Assembly (NCBI GenBank): GCA_018667355.1
Contig: JABIVC010000007.1
Coordinates: forward strand, 62,001-126,000
Direction: 5' to 3'
Length of the DNA stretch: 64,000 nt
DNA from: Gammaproteobacteria bacterium
GTDB taxonomy: Bacteria; Pseudomonadota; Gammaproteobacteria; GCA-002705445; GCA-002716945
Part shown: piece after piece, positions 1-9,515 of the stretch
Numbering within the stretch: position 1 is the first letter of the stretch
Layout of the letters: the number at the start of each line of letters is the position of its first letter
Notes under the pieces: model-generated
The model's input: the letters and a program-made list of their open reading frames with translations, nothing else
Database searches by the model: none
Told to the model about the DNA's origin: nothing
Program-made: the position numbers and the translations under genes

Positions 1-877
1 ATGATACTGAGTCAAAATCTAATTCAACTAACTTTCCATTTTCTCTAATCAAGGTTTTATCTAACCTATCATTCGAATAGATGCCTTCATAACCAAATCT
101 ATCTCTGTCAGATATCCATGTCTGGTTGATTGCTAAATTCTCAAATGGAACTGCTCTGACAATCTTATTGTTATATGTATGATAGTTAATATTAGAACCT
201 ATACAATCATGAGGAGAGATTCCGCAAATTTGTTTTAAATCCCATGTTCTTGCTTTATATCTATATGGTTTATTATTAAGCGCTCCTACGGGACAAAGAT
301 CAATCATGTTACCAGATAATTCAGATGTAACGCCGCTCTCGATAAAAACATCTATTTTCATATCTTCTCCACGATTCAGTAGCCCAAGTTCTTTAACATT
401 ACTAATCTCTTCGCCAAATCTAACACAGCGTGAGCAATGGATGCATCTTGTCATGTCAGTAGAAATTAACGGACTAATATCTTTATCAACGACTACTCGT
501 TTGAACTGCATATACTTTGAATGGTCGTCTCCATGTTCTAATGATACATCCTGTAATTCACACTCACCTCCTTGATCACATATAGGGCAATCTAAAGGAT
601 GATTAATTAATAAAAATTCCATTGAATTTTTTTGAGCACTCTTTGTTTTTTCTGATTTAGTTGAAATCCTCATGTCTTCTCGCAATGGTGTTGAGCAAGC
701 AGGTTGTGCGTATTTAACTCCTTCTATATCAACTAAACACATTCTACAACTAGCTACTATAGAAAGGTGTTTATGATAACAGAATCGAGGAATATGAACT
801 CCAATCTTGTCACATAGCTCAATAATCGTCTCATCAGGTTTTGCGTTATATTCTTTATTATCTATAAAAACTTTCAT
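1..877 (-). CDS. nuoG: NADH-quinone oxidoreductase subunit G (NuoG), N-terminal 292 residues, cut by window edge
   Basis: Peripheral-arm subunit of complex I carrying several iron-sulfur clusters that pass electrons from NuoF toward quinone. The ATG lies at 877, two bases after the nuoF stop, and the frame stays open to the left edge. The N-terminal 2Fe-2S ferredoxin domain is visible, with cysteines at residues 33, 44, 47 and 61. It is followed by the DCPICDQGGEC segment and the TRCIHCSRC / DLCPVGAL cysteine motifs of the 4Fe-4S region. The C-terminal molybdopterin-like domain lies outside the window. Last visible gene of the nuoABCDEFG run. Confidence 0.95.
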   Translation of the reverse strand, partial: MKVFIDNKEYNAKPDETIIELCDKIGVHIPRFCYHKHLSIVASCRMCLVDIEGVKYAQPACSTPLREDMRISTKSEKTKSAQKNSMEFLLINHPLDCPICDQGGECELQDVSLEHGDDHSKYMQFKRVVVDKDISPLISTDMTRCIHCSRCVRFGEEISNVKELGLLNRGEDMKIDVFIESGVTSELSGNMIDLCPVGALNNKPYRYKARTWDLKQICGISPHDCIGSNINYHTYNNKIVRAVPFENLAINQTWISDRDRFGYEGIYSNDRLDKTLIRENGKLVELDFDSVS

Positions 878-879
878 TA

Positions 880-2148
880 TCAGGAAACCATTGATTCTTT
901 TTTATCTACATAGTACTCAAACTCAGTCCAGAAATTTTTTAAGAAACTTCTAACTGGCATCGCTGCCGCATCGCCTAATGCACATATACAATGACCTTCT
1001 ATTTGAGTAGCTATTCGCTCTAACTGGTGGAGATCATTTTGCGTGCCATGACCTGAGACAATATTTGTTAATATTTTGTATAACCATCCAGTTCCCTCTC
1101 TGCAAGGTGTGCACTGACCACATGACTCTGAGTAGTAAAATCTAGATATTCTATGAAGAACTGATACCATACATGCACTTTCATCCATAACTATTACCCC
1201 TCCGGACCCTAGCATTGAACCAGCTTCAGAAATAGAATCATAGTCCATGTTTACTTGCATCATAATGTCTCCTTTAACTACAGGAACAGATGACCCTCCA
1301 GGTATGACTGCTTTAATTTTTTTTCCATTTAATATTCCTCCAGCCATATTTAATAACTCAGAAAAAGGTATGCCAAGAGGGACTTCAAAATTACCAGGAT
1401 TATTTATATGTCCACTCATGCAAAACATTTTAACTCCTTCAGAATTATCAATACCTAAAGACTTATACCACCCAGATTTATTTAACATGATTTTAGGTAT
1501 GCTTGCGAGTGTTTCTGTATTATTAATAATTGTAGGCTTGCCATATAACCCTTTTATAGCTGGAAATGGTGGCTTTATTCTTGGCATTCCGCGCTTACCC
1601 TCTATTGATTCGAGCATTGCTGTTTCTTCTCCAACAATATATGCGCCAGCACCGATTAAAGCATGGAGATTAATTGTAACGTTAGAGGATAAAATATTTT
1701 TACCTATTAATCTTTCTTTATATGCATCTGATAAAGCTTGTTTGAAAATTTTCCACTGTTCATCCATAAATTCGCCACGTAGGTAATTATAACCAACAGA
1801 TGCTCCTATTGCATAACTAGCTATTAGCATCCCTTCAATTATAGCATGAGGGTTGTATCTCAAAATATCTCTATCCTTGCAAGTCCCAGGCTCACTTTCA
1901 TCTGAATTGCATACTAAATATTTTTGCCCATCTATTAACGGGATAAAAGACCATTTGAGTCCTGTTAAAAATCCTGCTCCTCCCTTTCCTCTCAAGCCTG
2001 AATCTTTAATCTTCTCAATAACTTTTGATTTAGGAGTTTGGTTGTTAATAATATCTTTCCAGGCTTGATAGCCCTGATTATCAATATATGTTTTTAGAGT
2101 ATCAGGCTCTTGCATACCAAATGTTTCTGTACATAACTTAATTGTCAT
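880..2148 (-). CDS. nuoF: NADH-quinone oxidoreductase subunit F (NuoF), NADH- and FMN-binding
   Basis: NuoF binds NADH and FMN and is the electron entry point of complex I. The glycine-rich GKGGAGFLTGLKW motif near the N-terminus and the SCGQCTPCREGTGW 4Fe-4S motif in the C-terminal third are both present. Start chosen at ATG 2148 (MTIKLC), which has a GGAG eight bases upstream and overlaps the end of nuoE by 11 bases; an in-frame ATG at 2172 lacks such a site. The product is 422 residues, normal for the family. It sits between nuoE and nuoG in a tightly packed operon. Confidence 0.95.
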   Translation of the reverse strand: MTIKLCTETFGMQEPDTLKTYIDNQGYQAWKDIINNQTPKSKVIEKIKDSGLRGKGGAGFLTGLKWSFIPLIDGQKYLVCNSDESEPGTCKDRDILRYNPHAIIEGMLIASYAIGASVGYNYLRGEFMDEQWKIFKQALSDAYKERLIGKNILSSNVTINLHALIGAGAYIVGEETAMLESIEGKRGMPRIKPPFPAIKGLYGKPTIINNTETLASIPKIMLNKSGWYKSLGIDNSEGVKMFCMSGHINNPGNFEVPLGIPFSELLNMAGGILNGKKIKAVIPGGSSVPVVKGDIMMQVNMDYDSISEAGSMLGSGGVIVMDESACMVSVLHRISRFYYSESCGQCTPCREGTGWLYKILTNIVSGHGTQNDLHQLERIATQIEGHCICALGDAAAMPVRSFLKNFWTEFEYYVDKKESMVS

Positions 2149-2635
2149 CAAATTTCTCCAAGATTTTATCAACTCTTTCTAATGTAAGATTCTCATAGTT
2201 TTTATGATTAATCTGCATCATTGGTCCGCCATTACAAGCAGCCAAACATTCAATTTCATCTTTAAGATAGAATTTGTTATCAGAAGTTGATTCACCAACT
2301 TTGATTTTTAACTTTTGCTCAATATGGGTGAGTATCTCATCTGAACCTCTCAACATACAAGAAACATTATTGCAAACTGCGATTACATTTTTGCCTACAG
2401 GGGCTACATTTATCATTGTATAAAAAGTAGCTACCTCATAAATATCTATTTCACTAACAGATAGATAATTTGATAACGCCTTTATGATATCTTTTGTGAC
2501 ATAGCCATGGTTATCGTGTTGTAAAATTAATAAACTTTCTATTACAGCAGACCTCTTTCTATTCGAAGGAAATTTTTTTACAACATTGTCAATTAAGCTT
2601 GCTAGCTCTTTACTAATTTTAAATTCTTGACTCAT
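2138..2635 (-). CDS. nuoE: NADH-quinone oxidoreductase subunit E (NuoE)
   Basis: Thioredoxin-fold 2Fe-2S subunit of the NADH dehydrogenase module. The four cluster cysteines are visible as CNNVSC (C-x4-C) and CLAAC (C-x3-C), the latter followed by NGGPMMQ. At 165 residues it has the usual length. Its start overlaps the nuoD stop by four bases, consistent with translational coupling in the nuo operon. Confidence 0.95.
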   Translation of the reverse strand: MSQEFKISKELASLIDNVVKKFPSNRKRSAVIESLLILQHDNHGYVTKDIIKALSNYLSVSEIDIYEVATFYTMINVAPVGKNVIAVCNNVSCMLRGSDEILTHIEQKLKIKVGESTSDNKFYLKDEIECLAACNGGPMMQINHKNYENLTLERVDKILEKFDDN

Positions 2636-3885
2636 CTGTCAATTTCTCCAAAAACTATATCTTGAGTACCTATAATAGTTACTACATCTGATAGCATATG
2701 GTCTTTGCTCATTTCATTCAAAGCAGCTAGATGAGGAAAGCCTGGTGCCCTTATTTTTAACCTGAAAGGTTTGTTTGCACCATCTGAAATCATATATATT
2801 CCAAACTCTCCTTTTGGAGCTTCGACGGCAGTGTAAACCTCATCTTTTGGTGTACAGAAGCCTTCTGTGAATAATTTAAAATGATGTATTAAAGATTCCA
2901 TTTCAACTTTCATATTCTCTCTGTTTGGAGGAGCTACTTTAGCATCATCTATCATTACTGGTCCCGGGTTATTCTTTAGCCATTCTATACATTGTTTAAT
3001 AATTTTATTTGATTGACGCAGTTCTTCCATTCTAACCAAATATCTATCATATGAGTCACCTGTCTTGCCAACTGGAATATCAAAGTTAACTTTGTCATAA
3101 ACTTCATATGGTTGTTTTTTTCTAAGATCCCAGTCTATTCCTGAACCACGTAACATTGGACCAGTAAACCCAAGCTCTATGGCTCTATCAGGTTCGACTA
3201 TCCCTATACCAACCGTCCTTTGTTTCCAGATTCTGTTATCCGTCAGGAGATTCTCATATTCATCCACGCAACTCGGAAATCTAGAAACAAAATCTTCGAT
3301 AAAATCTAGCATACTACCTTCTCGATTATAATTTTGAATATCTAGTTGATTATTGTCTTTGAAAGATGATTTTACATATTTAGGCATTTTAGATGGTAAG
3401 TCTCTTATAACTCCGCCAGGCCTATAATATGTTGCATGCATTCTAGTGCCTGAGACTGCCTCGTAACAATCCATTAAATCTTCTCTTTCTCTAAATGCAT
3501 ACAAGAAAACCGACATAGCCCCAATATCTAAAGCATGGGCACCAAGCCATAGAAGGTGGTTTAACACTCTTGTAATCTCATCAAACATAACTCTTATGTA
3601 CTTAGCTCTTTCAGGAATTTCAATATTTAGTAATTTTTCAATAGCCAGTACATATGCATGCTCATTACACATCATAGACACATAATCCAATCTATCCATA
3701 TACCCTATAGATTGATTATATGGCTTGGATTCTGCTAATTTTTCTGTTGCTCGATGGAGTAATCCGATATGAGGGTCAGCACTTTTGATAACCTCTCCTT
3801 CCATTTGCAGGACTAGTCTTAAAACACCATGAGCAGCTGGATGCTGTGGTCCAAAATTCATAGTAAAATTTTTAAATTCTTTCAT
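2632..3885 (-). CDS. nuoD: NADH-quinone oxidoreductase subunit D (NuoD)
   Basis: The 49-kDa-type subunit of complex I that forms part of the quinone-binding site with NuoB. The N-terminus has the hallmark [14 protein letters not shown], and [12 protein letters not shown] follows. The C-terminus ends VFGEIDR, as in bacterial NuoD. At 417 residues it is full length and is not fused to NuoC, which is encoded separately just upstream with a one-base overlap. Confidence 0.96.
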   Translation of the reverse strand: MKEFKNFTMNFGPQHPAAHGVLRLVLQMEGEVIKSADPHIGLLHRATEKLAESKPYNQSIGYMDRLDYVSMMCNEHAYVLAIEKLLNIEIPERAKYIRVMFDEITRVLNHLLWLGAHALDIGAMSVFLYAFREREDLMDCYEAVSGTRMHATYYRPGGVIRDLPSKMPKYVKSSFKDNNQLDIQNYNREGSMLDFIEDFVSRFPSCVDEYENLLTDNRIWKQRTVGIGIVEPDRAIELGFTGPMLRGSGIDWDLRKKQPYEVYDKVNFDIPVGKTGDSYDRYLVRMEELRQSNKIIKQCIEWLKNNPGPVMIDDAKVAPPNRENMKVEMESLIHHFKLFTEGFCTPKDEVYTAVEAPKGEFGIYMISDGANKPFRLKIRAPGFPHLAALNEMSKDHMLSDVVTIIGTQDIVFGEIDR

Positions 3886-4538
3886 TACTTATCTTCTCTA
3901 ATTACTTTGGGGACTAGTACTCTTGGTGTTATATCCACAGGTTCTTGTATAATTTTTTTCAAAACAGGGTCATATCTGATTTGAGTATTACCGACTAATG
4001 GAAAGTCTTTTCGAAAGGGATGTCCTATAAAACCATAATCAGTCAATAGTCTTCTTAAGTCTGGATGTTCTTCGAATAATATTCCAAACAAATCAAATGC
4101 TTCTCTTTCATACCAATTGGCTGCTGGCCACAATGGAGTTAAAGACTTTATTACAGGCGGTTCGTCACTAAGATAGACTTTTACCCTAATCCTATTATTA
4201 TTTGAAATTGACAGCAGATGATATACAACACAAAACCTATTTTTCATACGAGTATGCTTTGCTTTATGTTCAAATTTTATTCTTCCATGAGATGATGGCT
4301 TGATTCCCCTGCTGTAACCTGTTGATGTTGCTTCCTTAGTACCCCATTCGGTTTCACCATAGGTATAGTAATCTACAGCACATATATCTGTCAGCTGAAC
4401 AAAATCTAATTCTTTATTATTCTTTAGAGTGCTCATTACACCCAGCAATGAGTCTTTATGAGTCTTTATTGTTAAAATATCACTAGATTCTTCTAACTCA
4501 TATTGATCGACAATATGTTTAGCAATTAACTCTTTCAT
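3885..4538 (-). CDS. nuoC: NADH-quinone oxidoreductase subunit C (NuoC)
   Basis: The 30-kDa-type subunit of the complex I connecting module. The conserved segment [12 protein letters not shown] followed by [13 protein letters not shown] and [10 protein letters not shown] identifies it. At 217 residues it is a stand-alone NuoC, not the NuoCD fusion of enterobacteria. Its start overlaps the end of nuoB by four bases. Confidence 0.95.
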   Translation of the reverse strand: MKELIAKHIVDQYELEESSDILTIKTHKDSLLGVMSTLKNNKELDFVQLTDICAVDYYTYGETEWGTKEATSTGYSRGIKPSSHGRIKFEHKAKHTRMKNRFCVVYHLLSISNNNRIRVKVYLSDEPPVIKSLTPLWPAANWYEREAFDLFGILFEEHPDLRRLLTDYGFIGHPFRKDFPLVGNTQIRYDPVLKKIIQEPVDITPRVLVPKVIREDK

Positions 4539-5035
4539 TTATAGGCCCTGTTAGGGGTATCAGCCACTATAATATTTTTTCTTCTTATCTTATTCTGTAG
4601 TTGCAAGATACCATACAACAATGCTTCAGCAGTGGGAGGACATCCTGGCACGTATATGTCTACAGGAACAATTCTGTCACAACCTCGTACAACAGAATAT
4701 GAATAATGATAATAACCACCACCATTTGCACACGAGCCCATTGATATAACCCATTTAGGGTCAGCCATCTGATCATAAACTTTCCTGAGAGCAGGGGCCA
4801 TCTTATTAACCAAAGTTCCAGCTACAATCATTACATCTGACTGCCTAGGGCTTGGTCTAAAAAGCATTCCAAATCTATCTATATCATATCTAGATGCTCC
4901 AGCATGCATCATTTCTACAGCACAACATGCCAAGCCAAATGTCATTGGCCACAACGACCCTGTCCTGGCCCAGTCAAATAAATTACTTGATTTGGCAAGG
5001 ACGAAACCATCTTTATGTATGTTCTCTAATCCCAT
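4535..5035 (-). CDS. nuoB: NADH-quinone oxidoreductase subunit B (NuoB)
   Basis: Carries the terminal 4Fe-4S cluster N2 of complex I. The ligands are visible in [25 protein letters not shown] and [15 protein letters not shown] chose ATG 5035 (MGLENIH, 166 residues) because AGGAG lies about nine bases upstream and the overlap with nuoA is then only 10 bases. An upstream in-frame ATG at 5056 would add seven residues and a 31-base overlap with nuoA. Confidence 0.95.
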   Translation of the reverse strand: MGLENIHKDGFVLAKSSNLFDWARTGSLWPMTFGLACCAVEMMHAGASRYDIDRFGMLFRPSPRQSDVMIVAGTLVNKMAPALRKVYDQMADPKWVISMGSCANGGGYYHYSYSVVRGCDRIVPVDIYVPGCPPTAEALLYGILQLQNKIRRKNIIVADTPNRAYK

Positions 5036-5382
5036 TCCAATGCTCCTTTCTTCCATTCATAAATAAAACCAACAATTAGAATAAAGAGAAATATTGCCAT
5101 TGAAACAAGCCCATAAATACCAATATCATGAATAACAATTGCCCAAGGGAACAAAAAGGCTATTTCTAAATCAAAAATAATAAATAATATTGCTACTAAA
5201 TAATACCTAATATCAAACTTCATTCTTGTATCTTCAAATGCTTCAAAACCACACTCATAAGGCGAATTCTTCTCTACATCAGGGTTATGAGGGCCAAAAG
5301 TAAATCCGATTCCCAGCATTATACTAGCAAATATGAGCGCAAAGACTAAAAAAATAAATATTGGCAAATACTCTATTAACAT
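5026..5382 (-). CDS. nuoA: NADH-quinone oxidoreductase subunit A (NuoA)
   Basis: Small membrane subunit of complex I with three predicted transmembrane segments. The segment [23 protein letters not shown] is interrupted by no gaps relative to the family and holds the conserved ECG loop; the following [12 protein letters not shown] is also diagnostic. At 118 residues it is full length. It is the first gene of the leftward nuo run and lies 102 bases from the divergent gene at 5485. Confidence 0.94.
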   Translation of the reverse strand: MLIEYLPIFIFLVFALIFASIMLGIGFTFGPHNPDVEKNSPYECGFEAFEDTRMKFDIRYYLVAILFIIFDLEIAFLFPWAIVIHDIGIYGLVSMAIFLFILIVGFIYEWKKGALEWD

Positions 5383-5484
5383 AACTGTTTCATTATATCC
5401 TATAAATATATTACATACTATTATCTAGGCAATCATGTCATTTTAGTGTTATGTAACAGTTTCAAAAATGATAAAATAATATGA

Positions 5485-6060
5485 ATGCATAACACTGAAA
5501 ACCATACTAATACTAACGATATATATGAAAATATATGGGAATGTCTGGATAAAGGTGTAAAAGATAGAGTGTCGGATTATCACACCTTTTCATTAGCCAC
5601 TTCATCAAATGATATTGCTGAGATTAGAACAGTTGTTTTAAGAGGTTATGATAAAGAAAAACAGAGTATAATTTTTCATACAAATAATCTAACGGGTAAA
5701 ATTAATGAGATACGGGATAATCCAAATGTTGGAGCGTTATTCTATGATAAAAAAGCAAAAATACAGATAAGATGCAATGGTGTTGCAGTCATTAATAATA
5801 TGAATCAATTTTGCAAAGATAGATGGGATAAAATGAGTCATCAGTCAAAAGAATGTTATTACCAAAATATAACGCCAGGAAAAATTGTTGAAGACCCAAA
5901 AATAGTTAAAAACCAGTTAGAAAATAAGTTAAGTCAAAATTTTACTGTTATCACAATTAATATAAATAAAATTGATTGGTTATACCTTTCGTCTGCTGGG
6001 CATACTAGAGTCAAATTTATGAAAGAAAATCAATTCTTAGGTCAGTGGATAGCGCCATAG
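5485..6060 (+). CDS. pyridoxamine 5'-phosphate oxidase-related FMN-binding protein
   Basis: A 191-residue protein with the look of the split-barrel flavin-binding fold of PNP oxidases: an N-terminal FSLATSS strand, IRTVVLRGYDKEKQSIIFHTN, and the R-V-K-F strand with a short C-terminus ending WIAP. The substrate cannot be told. It resembles the PNPOx-like group more than canonical PdxH, which is longer at the N-terminus. It stands alone between divergent nuoA and the tRNA-Leu, so context gives no help. A vitamin B6 role is only a guess. Confidence 0.7.
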   Translation: MHNTENHTNTNDIYENIWECLDKGVKDRVSDYHTFSLATSSNDIAEIRTVVLRGYDKEKQSIIFHTNNLTGKINEIRDNPNVGALFYDKKAKIQIRCNGVAVINNMNQFCKDRWDKMSHQSKECYYQNITPGKIVEDPKIVKNQLENKLSQNFTVITININKIDWLYLSSAGHTRVKFMKENQFLGQWIAP

Positions 6061-6065
6061 TGCTA

Positions 6066-6147
6066 TGCCGATGGCCGGACTCGAACCGGCACGACTCGCG
6101 TCACAGCCTTCTTAGGACTGCGTGTCTACCAGTTCCACCACATCGGC
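6066..6147 (-). tRNA. tRNA-Leu, anticodon AAG
   Basis: Read on the minus strand, the acceptor arms GCCGATG (5' end at 6147) and CATCGGC (3' side at 6067) pair fully, with A as discriminator. The anticodon stem CAGTC/GGCTG (one G-T pair) encloses the loop CTAAGAA, giving anticodon AAG. A long variable arm (GAC-GCGA-GTC) marks a class II tRNA, and the T arm is GCCGG-TTCGAGT-CCGGC. CCA is not encoded. It lies just upstream of nuoA's side of the cluster and five bases from secG, the place where E. coli has leuU (anticodon GAG). Confidence 0.93.
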
Positions 6148-6151
6148 TAAA

Positions 6152-6475
6152 CTAAGGAAGATTCTTTGTGTCATTAGAATCTAAGGGTGCTGTATTAATT
6201 TGTGTTTTATTAGTATTATCAATCAAACTCTCACTAACAGGTGATGCATTTGAAGCAAAATAAGCGAGAGATAAGCTTGTTAAGAAAAAGGAAAGTGCTA
6301 TAACAGTTGTTATTTTTGTGAGAAATGTTGCGCTACCTTGAGCTCCAAACACTGTTGATGAGGCCCCACTTCCAAATGCTGCTCCAGCATCAGCACCTTT
6401 ACCATGTTGTACTAATATTAGAACAATCAGCGATACAGCCAAGATTATATGTATACTTAATATTATTGTTTGCAT
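6152..6475 (-). CDS. secG: protein translocase subunit SecG
   Basis: Inner-membrane SecG of the SecYEG channel, with two transmembrane segments (around residues 3-20 and 52-74) separated by the conserved [19 protein letters not shown] loop. The 107-residue length is normal. Order tpiA, secG, tRNA-Leu is the usual gammaproteobacterial arrangement, which supports the call. Confidence 0.93.
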   Translation of the reverse strand: MQTIILSIHIILAVSLIVLILVQHGKGADAGAAFGSGASSTVFGAQGSATFLTKITTVIALSFFLTSLSLAYFASNASPVSESLIDNTNKTQINTAPLDSNDTKNLP

Positions 6476-6487
6476 GATGTAGTTATC

Positions 6488-7270
6488 TCAAATTGAAGAG
6501 CAAATATCAATAAATTTTTTAGAATTTAATGATGCTCCTCCAACTAATGCTCCATTAACATCAGAAAGAGTTAGTATTGATGATGCATTTAGTTCATTCA
6601 CGCTGCCACCATATATAATTTTAATAGAATTTGTCTTTGTTTTTAATATTTTGCTGAGACTACTTCGTATATATCCATGAACATCGGCAATATCATCTAG
6701 ACTAGGAGTTTTTCCCGTGCCAATAGCCCATACAGGCTCATAAGCAATAATAATTCTACTATGATCAGATTTAATTAAAGCAACAGATTTTGTTAAAGCT
6801 AATTTTAACTGTCTCAAAATAACCCTTTTTGTCAAATTTTTATTATATTCAGTAATAGTTTCACCGACACATAAAATTGTATTAATATTAGATTCCAGAG
6901 ATACTCTAGTTTTGATAGCAATAGTTTCATCGTCTTCCTTGAGAATATGTCTCCTTTCTGAATGTCCCACTAATGCATAAGTACAGTCAAAATCCTTTGT
7001 CATCTTAACAGATATCTCGCCTGTATATGCTCCATTATCAAATGGTGATATATTTTGAGATCCTAAAGATATTTTTTTACGAGAAACCTTGTAATGAATT
7101 AATCTATTTAAAATAGTACCAATATATATAGATGGTGGTAATAATAAAATGTCACATTTAGGTCTAAATTTTTTATAAGATTTAATCAAATCATTAGTTA
7201 ATTTGATTAGGGATTTTGAGTCACCATTTTGCTTCCAGTTTGCAGCGATAAGATATTTTTGATTATTCAT
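6488..7270 (-). CDS. tpiA: triose-phosphate isomerase
   Basis: Interconverts dihydroxyacetone phosphate and glyceraldehyde 3-phosphate in glycolysis and gluconeogenesis. The active-site pieces are all present: NWKQNG (lysine) near the N-terminus, VGHSERR (histidine) near residue 95, AYEPVWAIGTG (glutamate) and the phosphate loop GGASL near the end. At 260 residues it is full length. The start overlaps the end of glmM by four bases. Confidence 0.96.
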   Translation of the reverse strand: MNNQKYLIAANWKQNGDSKSLIKLTNDLIKSYKKFRPKCDILLLPPSIYIGTILNRLIHYKVSRKKISLGSQNISPFDNGAYTGEISVKMTKDFDCTYALVGHSERRHILKEDDETIAIKTRVSLESNINTILCVGETITEYNKNLTKRVILRQLKLALTKSVALIKSDHSRIIIAYEPVWAIGTGKTPSLDDIADVHGYIRSSLSKILKTKTNSIKIIYGGSVNELNASSILTLSDVNGALVGGASLNSKKFIDICSSI

Positions 7271-8697
7271 ACTATGGTATTTTTATTAATATTATCATAA
7301 AAGTACTTAGAAAGTATTTCTATTTTTTCTTCATTCTGATGCTCTATTAATAATCTAATCAAGTTTTCAGTTCCGGACGCTCTTAATAACAATCTTCCAT
7401 TAGCTCCTATCATTTTTTCTAATTCTGAAAATACTTTGATATTTATCTCATCTTCTAAAAATGCTTTTTTATCAGTGACATTTGTGTTAAATAGTTTACT
7501 AGGAATAGAAATTATTTCATTTTTTAACTGATCTATATCTTTATCTTGCTTGAAAATAACTTCTAATAAATTAATTAATGTAATAATGCCATCACCTACA
7601 TATAAGTTATTTAACATAGGAGACAATACATGACCAGATGATTCGCCGCCAAAAATAGCACCGGACTTTATCATGGCATTTAAAACATTTTTATCTCCTA
7701 CATCTGCCTGTATAAATTCAATATTATTTTTTTTGTATAAATTCTGTATTCCATGATTAGTCATTTTAGTCCCAACAACTGGTTTATTACTCTTACTAAA
7801 AGATTTATGGAAGAGAGCTAAGATATATAGAGTATCATCTCCATTTATTTCCACTCCATATGGAGAAATAAATATTGCTCGATCACCATCACCATCAAGT
7901 GCAACTCCTAGGTCAATCTTTAAATCTTTAGGTTCACGAGTTTCATCATAATCAGTAGTATTTGCATTAATATTATTAAAATCATGTATAAATCTTTTTA
8001 GTGCATCTGTATGGGTAGCGCCACAATCACTATTTATATTTGTACCTGTGGGTTCGTTATAAATAGAAATTATATTAATGAAACTATCTTTAAGTATTTT
8101 ATTTATAATTTTAGATGTTGCACCATTAGCACAATCTACTAATATATTTATTTTTTTTACAGGTAGATTGATATCATTCATTTTCAACATAAAATACTCA
8201 TTGATATAATTAATATAATATTTATTAAATCTATCAGAACAATCAACTTTAGATACTCTTAAGTCTTTACTAATAATATCTTCTTCTTGATTATTATAGT
8301 TATTTTCTATGCTCTTCTCCAAAGCATCATCTATCTTATGACCATGTTGATCAAAAAATTTAACTCCATTATCAGAGTAAGGGTTATGTGATGCTGTTAT
8401 CTGAATCCCAGCATGTAATTCATTAGACAATCCTTCCATATTCATACAGATGCTCAATGCTGGAGTTGGAAACAATCCCGCATAATTAACTTTAGATCCC
8501 TGCGCTAGTATTCCGATAGATAGTGCTGATTCAATATCTGAAGCAGATTCTCTTCCATCATGACTAATATAAACATGGCCAACTTCATCACCGAATAAAG
8601 ATCTGGCGAAAGCATAGCCAATCTTTACTAAGTGCTCATAATTAATTGGTGGCTCATTGAATTTACCTCTTATACCATCTGTTCCAAATAATTTCAT
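7267..8697 (-). CDS. glmM: phosphoglucosamine mutase
   Basis: Converts glucosamine 6-phosphate to glucosamine 1-phosphate on the way to UDP-GlcNAc for peptidoglycan and LPS. It begins LFGTDGIRGKFN, has the phosphoserine loop ITASHNPYSDNGVKFF, the metal loop ALDGDGDRA, the sugar loop GGESSGH and the C-terminal RASGTENLIR phosphate site. At 476 residues it is about 30 longer than E. coli GlmM, owing to lysine/asparagine-rich loops in the middle. Overlaps folP by four bases. Confidence 0.95.
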   Translation of the reverse strand: MKLFGTDGIRGKFNEPPINYEHLVKIGYAFARSLFGDEVGHVYISHDGRESASDIESALSIGILAQGSKVNYAGLFPTPALSICMNMEGLSNELHAGIQITASHNPYSDNGVKFFDQHGHKIDDALEKSIENNYNNQEEDIISKDLRVSKVDCSDRFNKYYINYINEYFMLKMNDINLPVKKINILVDCANGATSKIINKILKDSFINIISIYNEPTGTNINSDCGATHTDALKRFIHDFNNINANTTDYDETREPKDLKIDLGVALDGDGDRAIFISPYGVEINGDDTLYILALFHKSFSKSNKPVVGTKMTNHGIQNLYKKNNIEFIQADVGDKNVLNAMIKSGAIFGGESSGHVLSPMLNNLYVGDGIITLINLLEVIFKQDKDIDQLKNEIISIPSKLFNTNVTDKKAFLEDEINIKVFSELEKMIGANGRLLLRASGTENLIRLLIEHQNEEKIEILSKYFYDNINKNTIV

Positions 8698-9512
8698 AAT
8701 TCTTTTCCAATAATATTTTCAACAATGTTTATAGCAATACTTGTTTCTCTCACGTCATGAGTTCTTATAATTTTAGCATTATTTAGTAACGCAATAACAG
8801 CACTTGCGAGTGACCCATGTAATCTATCCTTTACATCTTTATTTAACAAATTACCAATCATACTTTTTCTAGAAATCCCTATTAAGATATTCTGACTAAT
8901 AGTTTTTAGATTCTTTAATTTAAAAAGTAACTCATAATTATGATTAAGTGTTTTCCCGAAACCAAATCCTGGGTCTATAATGATTTTATCTCTTGAAATA
9001 CCATGGGATATACAAAACTTTACCTTATCATTTAAATATGATTGCACTGTGTCAACAACAGAACTATAGGTGGGATTATTTTGCATTGTTTCTGGGCAAT
9101 CAAGCATATGCATCAAACACACATAAATATTATTTGCTTTAATAATATCAATAAATCTTAAATCAGAAAGAGATGATATATCATTTATAATATCAATTTT
9201 ATAAGGTAAAAGCTCAGTTATAACTTCAGGCTTCATTGAATCTATGGAAATAGGTATCTCATAGTTTTCTCTAATTTTTTTAACAACTGGAAGAACTCTA
9301 TCAATCTCTTCTTGTGTTGAGATTCTAGCTGATCCAGGCCTAGATGACTCTCCCCCAATATCAATGATGTCCATACCTTCGGCTATCATTTGTTCAACTT
9401 TAAACATGATGTTATTAAGCGTAGTATACTTTCCACCATCATAAAAAGAATCCGGGGTTATATTCAATATACCCATGACATATGACTTTTTTTTAGTAAG
9501 ATCCAAATTCAT
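8694..9512 (-). CDS. folP: dihydropteroate synthase
   Basis: Joins p-aminobenzoate to the pterin pyrophosphate in folate synthesis. The family motifs are clear: GILNITPDSFYDGG, IDIGGESSRPGS, SIDSMKPEV, INDISSL, LMHMLDCPETMQ and DPGFGFGKT. Length 272 is normal. The folP-glmM pair is a standard gammaproteobacterial arrangement downstream of ftsH, here separated from ftsH by a nuclease gene. Confidence 0.95.
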   Translation of the reverse strand: MNLDLTKKKSYVMGILNITPDSFYDGGKYTTLNNIMFKVEQMIAEGMDIIDIGGESSRPGSARISTQEEIDRVLPVVKKIRENYEIPISIDSMKPEVITELLPYKIDIINDISSLSDLRFIDIIKANNIYVCLMHMLDCPETMQNNPTYSSVVDTVQSYLNDKVKFCISHGISRDKIIIDPGFGFGKTLNHNYELLFKLKNLKTISQNILIGISRKSMIGNLLNKDVKDRLHGSLASAVIALLNNAKIIRTHDVRETSIAINIVENIIGKEL

Positions 9513-9515
9513 ATG

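Noticed and set aside
306-575. An 89-codon open frame on the plus strand near the left edge
   Set aside because: It lies antisense within the nuoG coding region, which is supported by cysteine motifs.
1247-1786. A 179-codon open frame opposite nuoF
   Set aside because: Antisense to a well-supported gene with intact FMN and iron-sulfur motifs; composition is that of a shadow frame.
4535-5056. Longer starts for nuoB (5056), nuoF (2172) and petC (22009)
   Set aside because: They give overlaps of 31 to 53 bases with the upstream gene and lack the ribosome sites or signal-peptide fit seen at the chosen starts.
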